Positions 41,991-50,896 of a stretch of 64,000 bases of DNA are shown in pieces. How positions within the stretch are numbered: the stretch's first letter is position 1; every line of letters begins with the position of its first letter. The stretch is from Pantoea sp. Ap-967. GTDB lineage: Bacteria > Pseudomonadota > Gammaproteobacteria > Pseudomonadales > Pseudomonadaceae. Where the stretch lies: NCBI RefSeq assembly GCF_011752565.1, contig NZ_VWXK01000033.1, positions 1 to 64,000 on the forward strand, read 5' to 3'. The notes under the pieces are model-generated. The model saw only the letters and a list, made by a program, of their open reading frames with translations. It had not been told where the DNA came from and searched no databases. A program made the translations under genes and the position numbers.

Positions 41991-43385
41991 ATGCTCGACC
42001 GCCATTCGCTGTTCTGGAAACTGGCCATCCTGCTGGTGGGCTTCTGCCTGCTGATGATTGGCCTGAGCTACACCTGGGGCCGGCACATGGAAACCCAGAA
42101 CGCCTTTCTCGACGAGCCGGCCCGCGAGGTGCTGCGCGGCTACGCCAGCGAGGCCGAGCAGGCCTGGCGCAGCGGTGGCCGCGAAGGGCTGGACCGCTGG
42201 GTGGCGTTGATGCACGGGCGTGAACATGGCTGGGTCGGCGTGCTCGACCCTAGCCTGCGGCCCTTGAACAGCGCCGTGCTCGGCCCGGAAATCATGCAGC
42301 GGCTGACCCGCCTGCGCGGGGTTGACTGGCCGATGAGCCGGCGCAGCATCGCCCAGCCCTGGCTGCGTATTCCGTTTCCAGGGGCGCCGGAGCAGGGCAT
42401 GCTGATCATCGAACTGCCGCAGCGGCTGAACCCCGGGCATTACAGGGTGGCCTGGCAGGTGGTCACCAACGGCATCATTCCCGGCCTGTTCACCTTGCTG
42501 CTGTGCGTGGGCCTGTACCGCATGCTGATCGTGCCGCTGAACCAGTTGCGCGAGCAGGCCAATGCCTGGCGCGCCGACCAGCTCTCGGCGCGGCTGGACT
42601 CGCGCACCATCGCCCGCCACGACGAGTTGGGCGAGCTGGCCCGCGCCTTCGACCAGATGGCCGAGCGCCTGCAGGGCACGGTGGCCATGCAGCAGCAGTT
42701 GCTGCGCGACTTGTCCCATGAAATGCGCACGCCGCTCAGCCGCCTGCGCGTGGCCTGCGACGGCGAAACCGACCTGGCCCGCCTGCGCGAACGCCTGGGC
42801 CGCGAGGTGGACTGCATGCAGCAACTGGTGGAAGGCACCTTGCAACTGGCCTGGCAAGACGCCGAGCGGGCCCCGATGAACCTGGAGCCGATCCAGGTGC
42901 CGGCGCTGTGGGAGTTGCTGGTCGAGGATGCCCGCTACGAAAGCGGCTGGTTACCCGGGCGCCTGCGCTGCGAGGTGGCCAACCACTGCTGGGTGCAGGG
43001 CAACCTCAACCACCTGGCCCAGGCGCTGGAAAACATGCTGCGCAACGCCATCCGCCATTCGCCGGAACATGGTGTGGTGCGCCTGGGTGGGCAGCGCGAG
43101 GGCGGGTACTGGCGGCTGTGGCTGGAGGATGAAGGTGGCGGGGTGGCCGAGGAGGACCTGGAGCGGATCTTCGCGCCGTTCTCCCGGCTTGACGGCTCGC
43201 GGCCGGGTGACGGCGGGTTTGGCTTGGGGCTGAGCATCGCGCGCAGTGCGATCCAGCGCCAGGGCGGGACCTTGTGGGCTGAAAATGGCAAGCGTGGCCT
43301 GCGGCTGTGCATGCGGTTGCCGGTGCATGTGCCGGCCCCAGCGCGGGACAAGCCCGCGCCTACAGGGGTACCGCAAGCCCTGTAG
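41991..43385 (+). CDS. Sensor histidine kinase
   Basis: A 464-residue kinase. TM1 is at about 8-28, a periplasmic domain of about 130 residues, TM2 at about 160-180, then HAMP. The histidine is at about 243 (RDLSHEMRTPLSRLRVACD). The ATPase domain has NMLRNAIRHSPEH, DEGGGVAEEDLERIF and GFGLGLSIARSAI. The last roughly 14 residues (ARDKPAPTGVPQAL) are encoded by REP sequence, so the ancestral protein probably ended earlier. It partners the regulator immediately upstream. Confidence 0.92.
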   Translation: MLDRHSLFWKLAILLVGFCLLMIGLSYTWGRHMETQNAFLDEPAREVLRGYASEAEQAWRSGGREGLDRWVALMHGREHGWVGVLDPSLRPLNSAVLGPEIMQRLTRLRGVDWPMSRRSIAQPWLRIPFPGAPEQGMLIIELPQRLNPGHYRVAWQVVTNGIIPGLFTLLLCVGLYRMLIVPLNQLREQANAWRADQLSARLDSRTIARHDELGELARAFDQMAERLQGTVAMQQQLLRDLSHEMRTPLSRLRVACDGETDLARLRERLGREVDCMQQLVEGTLQLAWQDAERAPMNLEPIQVPALWELLVEDARYESGWLPGRLRCEVANHCWVQGNLNHLAQALENMLRNAIRHSPEHGVVRLGGQREGGYWRLWLEDEGGGVAEEDLERIFAPFSRLDGSRPGDGGFGLGLSIARSAIQRQGGTLWAENGKRGLRLCMRLPVHVPAPARDKPAPTGVPQAL

Positions 43386-43407
43386 GCGCGGGCTTGCCGT
43401 GAAGCAG
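43339..43407. repeat. REP pair overlapping the kinase 3' end
   Basis: CGGGACAAGCCCGCGCCTACAGG and the reverse unit CCTGTAGGCGCGGGCTTGCC straddle the kinase stop codon at 43383-43385. The rest of the spacer to cysM is featureless. Confidence 0.7.
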
Positions 43408-43516
43408 GCGACACCCTTATAGCGTGTAGCTATAGCAACCACAGATTGCGTGATATGGCCGCAGGAGGTTTGCCGGTATGATAGGCGCCCCTGCCGTCCG
43501 GATTGTGAAATACGCC

Positions 43517-44416
43517 ATGACCTTGCAGTACCCAACCATCGCCGATTGCGTCGGCAATACGCCCCTGGTTCGCCTGCAGCGCATTGCTGGGGAAACCAGC
43601 AATACCCTCCTGCTTAAGCTCGAAGGTAACAATCCCGCCGGCTCCGTGAAAGACCGCCCGGCGCTGTCGATGATCACCCGCGCCGAACTGCGCGGCCAGA
43701 TCAAGCCGGGCGACACCCTGATCGAAGCCACCTCCGGCAACACCGGCATCGCCCTGGCCATGGCGGCGGCGATCAAGGGCTACAAGATGATCCTGATCAT
43801 GCCCGACAACTCCACCGCCGAACGCAAGGCGGCCATGACCGCCTACGGCGCCGAGCTGATTCTGGTGACCAAGGAAGAGGGCATGGAAGGCGCTCGCGAC
43901 CTTGCCGAGAAGCTGCAGGCCGAAGGCCGCGGCCTGGTGCTGGACCAGTTCGCCAATGGCGACAACCCGATCGCCCACTACACCAGCACTGGCCCGGAGA
44001 TCTGGCAGCAGACCCAGGGCAACATCACCCATTTCGTCAGCTCCATGGGCACCACCGGTACCATCATGGGCTGCTCGCAGTACCTCAAGGAACAGAACCC
44101 CAACGTGCAGATCGTCGGCCTGCAGCCGATGGAAGGTTCGGCCATTCCCGGCATCCGCCGCTGGCCGGAGGAGTACCTGCCGAAAATTTTCGACGCCACC
44201 CGCGTCGACCGCGTGGTCGACATGTCCCAGCAGGAAGCCGAGGACACCACCCGCCGCCTTGCCCGTGAAGAGGGCATTTTCTGCGGCGTGTCTTCCGGCG
44301 GTGCGGTGGCGGCGATGTTGCGCCTGTCCCGCGAAGTGGAAAATGCCGTGATGGTTGCGATCATCTGCGATCGCGGCGACCGATACCTGTCCACCGGCCT
44401 GTTCGACCCGAGCTAA
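43517..44416 (+). CDS. cysM: Cysteine synthase B (O-acetylserine sulfhydrylase B)
   Basis: A 299-residue PLP enzyme. The cofactor lysine is in NNPAGSVKDRPALSM at about residue 41, and the PLP phosphate and substrate loop is EATSGNTGIALA at about 68-80. The length and VSSMGTTGTIMGCSQYLKE fit the CysM branch, which can use sulfide or thiosulfate. ATG 43517 was chosen on family grounds. The stop is directly followed by the rlmD ATG, so they form an operon. Confidence 0.95.
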   Translation: MTLQYPTIADCVGNTPLVRLQRIAGETSNTLLLKLEGNNPAGSVKDRPALSMITRAELRGQIKPGDTLIEATSGNTGIALAMAAAIKGYKMILIMPDNSTAERKAAMTAYGAELILVTKEEGMEGARDLAEKLQAEGRGLVLDQFANGDNPIAHYTSTGPEIWQQTQGNITHFVSSMGTTGTIMGCSQYLKEQNPNVQIVGLQPMEGSAIPGIRRWPEEYLPKIFDATRVDRVVDMSQQEAEDTTRRLAREEGIFCGVSSGGAVAAMLRLSREVENAVMVAIICDRGDRYLSTGLFDPS

Positions 44417-45775
44417 ATGTCAAAGAAGAAAAGCAACACCGGCCTGCGCTTCCAGCCGGCCGGTGGCAACCGCACGCCCCAGGTTCCCGTGGGCAAGAAA
44501 CAGCGCCTGGACATCGAGCGCCTGGCCGGTGACGGCCGGGGCATCGCTTTCCTCGAAGGGCGCACCTGGTTCGTCAGTGGCGCACTGGCCGGCGAAGCGG
44601 TCGAAGCGCGCGTGCTCAATGCCCGTGGCAAGGTGGTCGAGGCGCGCCTGGAGCGCGTGCTGCAAGCCAGCCCCGAGCGCCGCCAGGCGCCGTGCCGCCA
44701 CTACGAGCGTTGCGGTGGCTGCAACCTGCAGCACCTGCCCCATGACGCCCAGCTGGCGCTCAAGCAGCGCACCCTGGCCGAGCAACTGCAACGGGTGGCA
44801 GGCGTGCAGCCCGAGGAATGGGCCGCGCCCTTGAGCGGGCCGGAATTCGGTTACCGGCGCCGGGCGCGGGTGGCGGTGCGCTGGGACGTCAAGGCCAAGC
44901 GGCTGGACGTAGGTTTCCGCGCCGAGGCCAGCCAGGACATCGTCGCCATCGACGACTGCGCCGTGCTGGTACAGCCTTTGCAAACTATTCTCCGTCACTT
45001 GCCCACCGCGCTGCGCTCGTTGGGCAAGCCGCAGGCGATTGGCCATGTGGAGCTGTTCAGCGGCACCGCAGACGCGCTGCTGGTGCGCCATGTGGCGCCG
45101 CTGCCGGAGGATGACCTGGCGCGCTTGCAGGCGTTCTGCGAGCAGGCCAACGCGCAGCTCTGGCTGCAAGGCGAAGGGGAACCGGCACCGGTACAGGCGG
45201 ACGCCAAACTGGGCTTTGCCCTGGCGCCCTGGCAGCTGGAGCTGGCGTGGCGCCCGGGCGATTTCGTCCAGGTCAACGCCCAGGTCAACACGGCGATGAT
45301 CGAGCAGGCCCTGGCCTGGCTCGCGCCGCAGGCCGACGAGCGAGTGCTGGACCTGTTCTGTGGCCTGGGCAACTTCGCCCTGCCACTGGCGCGCCAGGCC
45401 CGTGAGGTGGTGGCGGTGGAAGGTGTGCAGGCCATGGTCGATCGGGCCGCGGCCAATGCCCGGGAAAACAATGTGCATAATGCACGCTTTTTTCAGGCCG
45501 ATTTATCGCAGCCTTTGGCAGGTGCCGGATGGGCCGCCGAGGGCTTTTCTGCGGTACTCTTGGATCCACCGCGCGACGGTGCGTACGAGGTGGTGCAAGG
45601 CATCGCCCGGCTCAACGCCAGGCGGCTGGTGTATGTATCGTGCAACCCGGCCACGCTGGCGCGAGACGCCCAGGTGCTGGTCGGCCAGGGGTACCGGTTA
45701 AAAAGGGCCGGGATTCTCGACATGTTTCCTCAGACGGCGCATGTCGAGGCCATGGCGTTATTCGAAGTGGGCTAG
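44417..45775 (+). CDS. rlmD: 23S rRNA (uracil1939-C5)-methyltransferase
   Basis: A 452-residue SAM-dependent methyltransferase. An N-terminal TRAM domain (about 18-80) is followed by iron-sulfur cysteines in PCRHYERCGGCNLQHL. SAM-binding is DLFCGLGNFALPLARQ at about 313-328, and the nucleophilic cysteine is in YVSCNPATLARD near 408. It methylates U1939 of 23S rRNA. It begins at the base after the cysM stop, and a 96-base gap separates it from relA. Confidence 0.95.
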   Translation: MSKKKSNTGLRFQPAGGNRTPQVPVGKKQRLDIERLAGDGRGIAFLEGRTWFVSGALAGEAVEARVLNARGKVVEARLERVLQASPERRQAPCRHYERCGGCNLQHLPHDAQLALKQRTLAEQLQRVAGVQPEEWAAPLSGPEFGYRRRARVAVRWDVKAKRLDVGFRAEASQDIVAIDDCAVLVQPLQTILRHLPTALRSLGKPQAIGHVELFSGTADALLVRHVAPLPEDDLARLQAFCEQANAQLWLQGEGEPAPVQADAKLGFALAPWQLELAWRPGDFVQVNAQVNTAMIEQALAWLAPQADERVLDLFCGLGNFALPLARQAREVVAVEGVQAMVDRAAANARENNVHNARFFQADLSQPLAGAGWAAEGFSAVLLDPPRDGAYEVVQGIARLNARRLVYVSCNPATLARDAQVLVGQGYRLKRAGILDMFPQTAHVEAMALFEVG

Positions 45776-45871
45776 CAGGCTGGCCCCTTGGTGTGGCTTC
45801 CAGGGAGTGGAGGTCGCACGGTGATAGCCAGCGCACCCGTGTGGTGCGCTGTATGGAAAGGTAAAACAAAG

Positions 45872-48112
45872 ATGGTACAGGTGAGAGTGCACCAGCCGGT
45901 CAACACCGACGGCAGTATCAATCTCGATGCATGGCTCGATCATGTGGTGAGCGTCGATTCGGCACTGGATCGCGTGGCGCTCAAGGAGGCGTGCGACTTC
46001 ACCCAGGAGATCGAGAAGAAAGGCAACCCGGCCAAGCATTCCTGGGCCGACGGTACGTCCAGCTTCCAGGCGGGCCTGGAAATCGCCGAAATCCTTGCCG
46101 ACCTCAAGCTCGACCAGGATTCGCTGGTGGCGGCGGTTATCTACCGTTCGGTACGCGAAGGCAAGGTGACCCTGGCCGAGGTTGGCCAGCGTTTCGGCCC
46201 GGTGGTGTCCAAGCTGATCGACGGCGTGCTGCGCATGGCCGCCATCAGTGCCAGCCTCAGCCCGCGCCAGTCGCTGGTGCTGGGTTCGCAGGCGCAGGTA
46301 GAGAACCTGCGCAAGATGCTCGTGGCCATGGTCGACGACGTGCGCGTGGCGCTGATCAAGCTGGCCGAGCGTACCTGCGCGATCCGCGCGGTGAAGGCCG
46401 CCGATGACGAAAAACGCCTGCGCGTGGCGCGCGAGGTGTTCGACATCTATGCGCCGCTGGCCCACCGCCTGGGCATCGGCCATATCAAGTGGGAGCTGGA
46501 AGACCTGTCCTTCCGCTACCTGGAGCCCGACCAGTACAAGCAGATCGCCAAGCTGTTGCACGAGCGCCGGCTGGACCGCGAGCGCTTCATCAGCGACGTG
46601 ATGAACCAGCTGCAGAACGAGCTGTTGGCCACCGGGGTCAAGGCCGACATCAGCGGCCGGGCCAAGCACATCTATTCGATCTGGCGCAAAATGCAGCGCA
46701 AGGGCCTGGAATTCAGCCAGATCTACGACGTGCGCGCAGTGCGTGTGCTGGTGCCGGAGGTGCGTGACTGCTACACCGCGCTGGGCATCGTGCATACCCT
46801 GTGGCGGCACATCCCCAAGGAATTCGACGACTACATCGCCAACCCCAAGGAAAACGGCTACCGCTCGCTGCACACCGCGGTGATCGGCCCCGAGGGCAAG
46901 GTGCTGGAAGTGCAGATCCGTACCCACGGCATGCACGAGGAAGCGGAACTGGGCGTGTGCGCCCACTGGCGCTACAAGGGCACCGACGTCAAGCCAAGCT
47001 CCAACCACTACGAAGAGAAGATTTCCTGGCTGCGCCAGGTGCTGGAGTGGCACGAGGAGCTGGGCGACATCGGTGGCCTGGCCGAGCAGTTGCGGGTCGA
47101 CATCGAGCCCGACCGGGTTTACGTGTTCACCCCGGACGGTCATGCCATCGACCTGCCCAAAGGCGCCACGCCGCTGGACTTCGCCTACCGGGTGCACACC
47201 GAGATTGGCCACAACTGCCGGGGCGCCAAGATCAACGGGCGCATCGTGCCGTTGAACTACAGCCTGCAGACCGGCGAGCAAGTGGAGATCATCACCAGCA
47301 AGCACGGCAACCCGAGCCGCGACTGGCTGAACTCCAACCTGGGCTACGTCACCACCTCGCGGGCGCGGGCGAAGATCGTCCACTGGTTCAAGCTGCAGGC
47401 ACGTGACCAGAACGTCGCCGCCGGCAAGACCCTGCTCGAACGTGAGCTCAGCCGCCTGGGCCTGCCGCAGGTGGACTTCGAGCGCCTGGCCGAGAAAACC
47501 AACGTCAAGACCGCCGAGGACATGTTCGCCTCGCTCGGCGCCGGCGACCTGCGCCTGGCGCACCTGGTCAACGCTGCCCAGCAGTTGCTCGAACCCGAGC
47601 GCATCGAGCAGATCGAGCTGGTGCCGCGCAAGCCCACCGGCCCGCGCACCGGCAAGCGTGGCGATATCCAGATCCAGGGCGTCGGCAACCTGCTGACGCA
47701 GATGGCCGGCTGCTGCCAGCCGCTGCCGGGCGATGCCATCGTTGGCTACATCACCCAGGGCCGCGGGGTCAGCATCCACCGCCAGGACTGCGCCTCGGTG
47801 CTGCAATTGGCCGGGCGTGAGCCGGAGCGCATGATCCAGGTGAGCTGGGGGCCGATCCCGGTGCAGACCTACCCGGTCGACATCGTGATCCGCGCCTACG
47901 ACCGCCCGGGCCTGCTGCGCGATGTGTCGCAGGTGCTGCTCAACGAGAAGATCAACGTGCTGGCGGTGAACACCCGCTCGAACAAGGAAGACAACACCGC
48001 GCTGATGTCGCTGACCATCGAAATTCCGGGCCTGGATGCGCTGGGGCGCTTGCTGGGCAGGATTTCGCAGTTGCCGAACATCATCGAGACGCGGCGTAAC
48101 CGTACCCCTTGA
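45872..48112 (+). CDS. relA: GTP pyrophosphokinase RelA
   Basis: A 746-residue (p)ppGpp synthetase of the stringent response. The N-terminal HD-like domain has lost the hydrolase metal motif (VIYRSVREG where hydrolases have HDxxED), as in monofunctional RelA. Synthetase segments are GRAKHIYSIWRKM, YDVRAVRVLV and EFDDYIANPKENGYRSLHTAV. A TGS domain follows at about 405-470 (VYVFTPDGHAIDLPKGATPLDFAY), and an ACT domain at the C-terminus (YDRPGLLRDVSQVLLNEKINV). It acts on ribosomes stalled by uncharged tRNA. ATG 45872 was chosen on the family N-terminus. Confidence 0.96.
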   Translation: MVQVRVHQPVNTDGSINLDAWLDHVVSVDSALDRVALKEACDFTQEIEKKGNPAKHSWADGTSSFQAGLEIAEILADLKLDQDSLVAAVIYRSVREGKVTLAEVGQRFGPVVSKLIDGVLRMAAISASLSPRQSLVLGSQAQVENLRKMLVAMVDDVRVALIKLAERTCAIRAVKAADDEKRLRVAREVFDIYAPLAHRLGIGHIKWELEDLSFRYLEPDQYKQIAKLLHERRLDRERFISDVMNQLQNELLATGVKADISGRAKHIYSIWRKMQRKGLEFSQIYDVRAVRVLVPEVRDCYTALGIVHTLWRHIPKEFDDYIANPKENGYRSLHTAVIGPEGKVLEVQIRTHGMHEEAELGVCAHWRYKGTDVKPSSNHYEEKISWLRQVLEWHEELGDIGGLAEQLRVDIEPDRVYVFTPDGHAIDLPKGATPLDFAYRVHTEIGHNCRGAKINGRIVPLNYSLQTGEQVEIITSKHGNPSRDWLNSNLGYVTTSRARAKIVHWFKLQARDQNVAAGKTLLERELSRLGLPQVDFERLAEKTNVKTAEDMFASLGAGDLRLAHLVNAAQQLLEPERIEQIELVPRKPTGPRTGKRGDIQIQGVGNLLTQMAGCCQPLPGDAIVGYITQGRGVSIHRQDCASVLQLAGREPERMIQVSWGPIPVQTYPVDIVIRAYDRPGLLRDVSQVLLNEKINVLAVNTRSNKEDNTALMSLTIEIPGLDALGRLLGRISQLPNIIETRRNRTP

Positions 48113-48121
48113 GACCGCGGC

Positions 48122-48216
48122 GCCTGCTTCGCGGGCAAGCCCGCTCCCACAGGGATAGGTGCAAGTTTCAAGCTCTGCACTTCACCTGTGGCAGCGGGCT
48201 AGCCCGCGAAGAAGGC
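48122..48216. repeat. REP pair between relA and mazG
   Basis: GCCTGCTTCGCGGGCAAGCC...CTCCCACAGG and the reverse unit CCTGTGGCAGCGGGCTAGCC...GCGAAGAAGGC fill the 126-base spacer. Confidence 0.75.
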
Positions 48217-48238
48217 TCCACCGAAGGACCTGCTTAAC

Positions 48239-49072
48239 ATGACCTACACCCTCGAAGACCTGCTGCACCTCATGGCCCGCCTGCGCGACCCGCAGTACGG
48301 CTGCCCATGGGACCTGAAGCAGGACTACGCAAGCATCGTCCCGCACACGATCGAGGAGGCCTACGAAGTGGCCGACACCATCGAGCGCGGCGACTTCGAG
48401 CACCTGCAGGGCGAGCTGGGCGACCTCTTGTTCCAGGTGGTCTACTACAGCCAGCTGGCCCGCGAGGAAGGGCGCTTCGAATTCGACGGCGTGGTCGACA
48501 GCATCACCCGCAAGCTGATCCGCCGCCACCCGCACGTGTTCCCCACCGGCGAACTCTACGCCCCGCTGGACACCCCCAGCCTGGACGAAGCCCAGGTGAA
48601 GTCGCGCTGGGAGGAAATCAAGGCCGAGGAGCGCGCGGAAAAAACCACCCCCGAACAACTGTCGCTGCTCGATGACGTGCCGGCGGCATTGCCGGCGCTG
48701 TCGCGTGCGGCCAAACTGCAAAAGCGTGCGGCCACCGTCGGTTTCGACTGGCCTGCCGCGCTGCCGGTGCTGGACAAGGTGCGCGAGGAACTCGACGAAG
48801 TGTTGCAGGCCATGGCCGACAACGACGCCGATGCCCTCGAAGATGAAGTGGGCGACTTGCTGTTCGCCGCCGTCAACCTGGCCCGCCACCTCAAGCAAGA
48901 CCCGGAAAATGCCCTGCGCCGCGCCAACCGCAAGTTCGAGCGGCGTTTTCGCTTCATCGAACAAGCGCTGCGCGACAGCGGTCGGCCGATTGAAGCCTGT
49001 AACCTTGACGAGCTGGACGCCCTTTGGGGTGAAGCCAAGCGTCAGGAAAAGAACCTGCCCAGCTGCGGCTGA
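48239..49072 (+). CDS. mazG: Nucleoside triphosphate pyrophosphohydrolase MazG
   Basis: A 277-residue protein with two MazG repeats. The first is EEAYEVADTIERGDFEHLQGELGDLLFQVVYY at about residues 40-70; the second is EELDEVLQAMADNDADALEDEVGDLLFAAVNLAR at about 185-218. Both show the EExxE...ExxD metal pattern. It hydrolyses all canonical NTPs to NMPs and can lower (p)ppGpp in Escherichia coli, which fits its position after relA. Confidence 0.95.
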   Translation: MTYTLEDLLHLMARLRDPQYGCPWDLKQDYASIVPHTIEEAYEVADTIERGDFEHLQGELGDLLFQVVYYSQLAREEGRFEFDGVVDSITRKLIRRHPHVFPTGELYAPLDTPSLDEAQVKSRWEEIKAEERAEKTTPEQLSLLDDVPAALPALSRAAKLQKRAATVGFDWPAALPVLDKVREELDEVLQAMADNDADALEDEVGDLLFAAVNLARHLKQDPENALRRANRKFERRFRFIEQALRDSGRPIEACNLDELDALWGEAKRQEKNLPSCG

Positions 49073-49098
49073 GCGGCTGCATAAGTGAGTGAACATCC

Positions 49099-49638
49099 AT
49101 GAGTCTTTCCCTTCGCGACCAATTGCTCAAAGCCGGCCTGGTCAACCAGAAACAGGTCTCGCAGACCAACAAGGCTGAAAAGAAACAGAAACGCCTGGAG
49201 CACAAGGGCCAGGTTGAAGTCGACGACAGCCAGCAGCGCATCGCCAAGGAAGCGATGGCCGAAAAAGCCAAGCGCGACCAGGAGCTGAACCGTCAGCAGC
49301 AGGAAAAGGCCGAGCAGAAGGCCCGTGTGGCGCAGATCAAGCAGGTGATCGAAGCCACCCGCCTGCCGAAGCTGACCACCGAGGACTACTACAACTTCGT
49401 CGATGACAAGAAGGTCAAGCGCATCGCCGTCAACGCCCTGATGCGCACCCGGCTGAGCAACGGGGCGCTGGCCATCGTTTCCCACGCCGGTGGCTACGAG
49501 GTGATTCCGCGTGAAGCTGCGGTGAAGATCCAGGAGCGCGACCCTAGCCGCATCCTGCTGCTCAACACCCATGTCGAGGAAGCGGACGAGGACGATCCGT
49601 ACGCGGCCTACAAGATTCCGGACGACCTGATGTGGTAA
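49099..49638 (+). CDS. DUF2058 family protein (YaiL-like)
   Basis: A 179-residue basic protein. The N-terminal SLRDQLLKAGLVNQKQVSQTNKAEKKQKR is the DUF2058 signature. A long charged coiled-coil-like stretch at about 20-90 follows, then a C-terminal globular part (IAVNALMRTRLSNGALAIVSHAGGYEVIP). The function is not established; it is probably nucleoid- or RNA-associated judging by charge. It follows mazG by 26 bases and is ended by a strong terminator. Confidence 0.88.
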   Translation: MSLSLRDQLLKAGLVNQKQVSQTNKAEKKQKRLEHKGQVEVDDSQQRIAKEAMAEKAKRDQELNRQQQEKAEQKARVAQIKQVIEATRLPKLTTEDYYNFVDDKKVKRIAVNALMRTRLSNGALAIVSHAGGYEVIPREAAVKIQERDPSRILLLNTHVEEADEDDPYAAYKIPDDLMW

Positions 49639-49643
49639 ACACG

Positions 49644-49669
49644 AAAAACCCCGCCTCGGCGGGGTTTTT
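49644..49669 (+). terminator. Rho-independent terminator of the mazG-DUF2058 unit
   Basis: A stem AAAAACCCCGCC/GGCGGGGTTTTT with a minimal loop and a T tract, 5 bases after the DUF2058 stop. The symmetry also makes it effective for the small gene on the other strand. Confidence 0.85.
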
Positions 49670-49684
49670 CATGGGAAGACGGTG

Positions 49685-49867
49685 TCATTGCGTGGTGCGC
49701 TGGTTTTCCAGGTCTTCGAGCTCCACGCGGTATTGGTGGGCTTCCTGTTCGTTGTGGAACATCCCGACCAATTGGCCTTGTTGGTGCACATCCCAAATCC
49801 GCAGGCCAGCAGCCTGGCCTTCGTGGGACATTTTCGATTCGTCGCGTTCGGTTACTTTGACAGTCAT
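49685..49867 (-). CDS. Small conserved hypothetical protein
   Basis: A 60-residue acidic soluble protein (MTVKVTERDESKMSHEGQ at the start, then RIWDVHQQGQLVGMFHNEQEAHQYRVELEDLE). The second half reads like a single beta-beta-helix unit. GGAG lies 7 bases before ATG 49867 and a terminator lies beyond its stop, so it has a complete transcription-unit layout. No family or function is recognised. The 49868-50020 spacer upstream is relatively AT-rich and could hold its promoter. Confidence 0.7.
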   Translation of the reverse strand: MTVKVTERDESKMSHEGQAAGLRIWDVHQQGQLVGMFHNEQEAHQYRVELEDLENQRTTQ

Positions 49868-50020
49868 CGTTAAACTCCACTGCTTGAGTTGTCTGCGACA
49901 CTGTGTCGCACAACCCCTTTATAGAATTTGTTAGCAGGCTAAGTAAATAAAACCGCGATGAAACTATCTTCATGAAACCCCGGAACGCAGAGCGCCTGCC
50001 AGGCATGTACCGTTTCTGAT

Positions 50021-50102
50021 GGCGCATCGCGAGCTTTGCTCGCTCCTACAGGGCCATGAACGGATCGCTCTGGTAGGAGCGAGCAAAGCTCGCGATGCGC
50101 CG
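50021..50102. repeat. REP pair
   Basis: GGCGCATCGCGAGCTTTGCTCGCTCCTAC and the reverse unit GTAGGAGCGAGCAAAGCTCGCGATGCGCC (given here by position 50021-50049 and 50073-50102). Both share the same AAAG variant in the core. Confidence 0.75.
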
Positions 50103-50126
50103 CACGGCGGCGCCAACCACGCGCAT

Positions 50127-50153
50127 AAAAAAGCCCCGCACAAGGCGGGGCTT
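50127..50153 (-). terminator. Terminator of the purM-purN-DUF3108 unit
   Basis: A 9-bp stem AAGCCCCGC/GCGGGGCTT with a 5-base loop (50131-50153), followed on the minus strand by six T residues. Confidence 0.85.
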
Positions 50154-50177
50154 CGCAAACCCAGGGCTTGAGCCCGC

Positions 50178-50888
50178 TCAGTTACCTTTCACCGACTTGC
50201 CATCGACCGTGCCATCCTGCAGCACGATCACATACTCCTTGCCATCGGTTTCCACCTGGCGCAGTTGCACCAGCAGGTAGTCCCAGTCCTTGGCGAACCA
50301 CAACTCGGTCACGCGCTTGTTCTGGCTGGGCGCACGCACGCGCTCGACCTTCACCGCCTCGACCTGGCCGGTCTTGGTGGTGACCTTCTCGGTGCCGAGC
50401 ACGCGGAAGTCGTAGTTGTCGATCTCGTCGCCATCGACCACCTGGTAGGTCATGCTCTTCTTGCCGGCGGCCACATCGTGCTGCAGTGCCAGCTGGTAGG
50501 ACGACTTGTCCAGCACGCCGCGGTTGAGCGGCAGGCTGATGGCATCCTTGCGGTCGGTGCCAGTGATTTTCTTGGCGGTCCAGTCGAAGGTCAGGTCAAC
50601 GGTCTTGGCCTTGCCCAAGCCACCGCGCTCGAAGTGGTACTTCTGCGGCAGCAGGGTGTCGTTGTCCATGCGCAGGGTGCTTTGCTCGGTCAGGCTGGCG
50701 ATCATCATGGACGCCTTGAAATCAAGGTTCCAGCTGCCGTCCTTGTTCTTGACCAGGCTACGCTCGGCGGTGCCGCTCATGGGCAGCTGCTTCCAGTCAG
50801 CGGTGTAGCTGGCCGCGAACGGCTTCAGGTCAGCTGCCTGGAGGGGCAGGGCGAGCACGGCGAGAGCCATTAGCAGGGCGCGACGCAT
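50178..50888 (-). CDS. DUF3108 domain periplasmic protein
   Basis: A 236-residue protein with a signal peptide (MRRALLMALAVLALPLQAADL). The mature part is beta-rich (FAASYTADWKQLPMSGTAERSL...) and ends with WDYLLVQLRQVETDGKEYVIVLQDGTVDGK, fitting DUF3108. The function is unknown. AGGAG precedes ATG 50888, which lies 8 bases after the purN stop, so it is co-transcribed with purM-purN. Confidence 0.87.
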   Translation of the reverse strand: MRRALLMALAVLALPLQAADLKPFAASYTADWKQLPMSGTAERSLVKNKDGSWNLDFKASMMIASLTEQSTLRMDNDTLLPQKYHFERGGLGKAKTVDLTFDWTAKKITGTDRKDAISLPLNRGVLDKSSYQLALQHDVAAGKKSMTYQVVDGDEIDNYDFRVLGTEKVTTKTGQVEAVKVERVRAPSQNKRVTELWFAKDWDYLLVQLRQVETDGKEYVIVLQDGTVDGKSVKGN

Positions 50889-50896
50889 AAATTCTC

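Noticed and set aside
45758..47806. 682-codon minus-strand open frame over relA
   Set aside because: Antisense to the clear RelA coding frame, with no recognisable domain.
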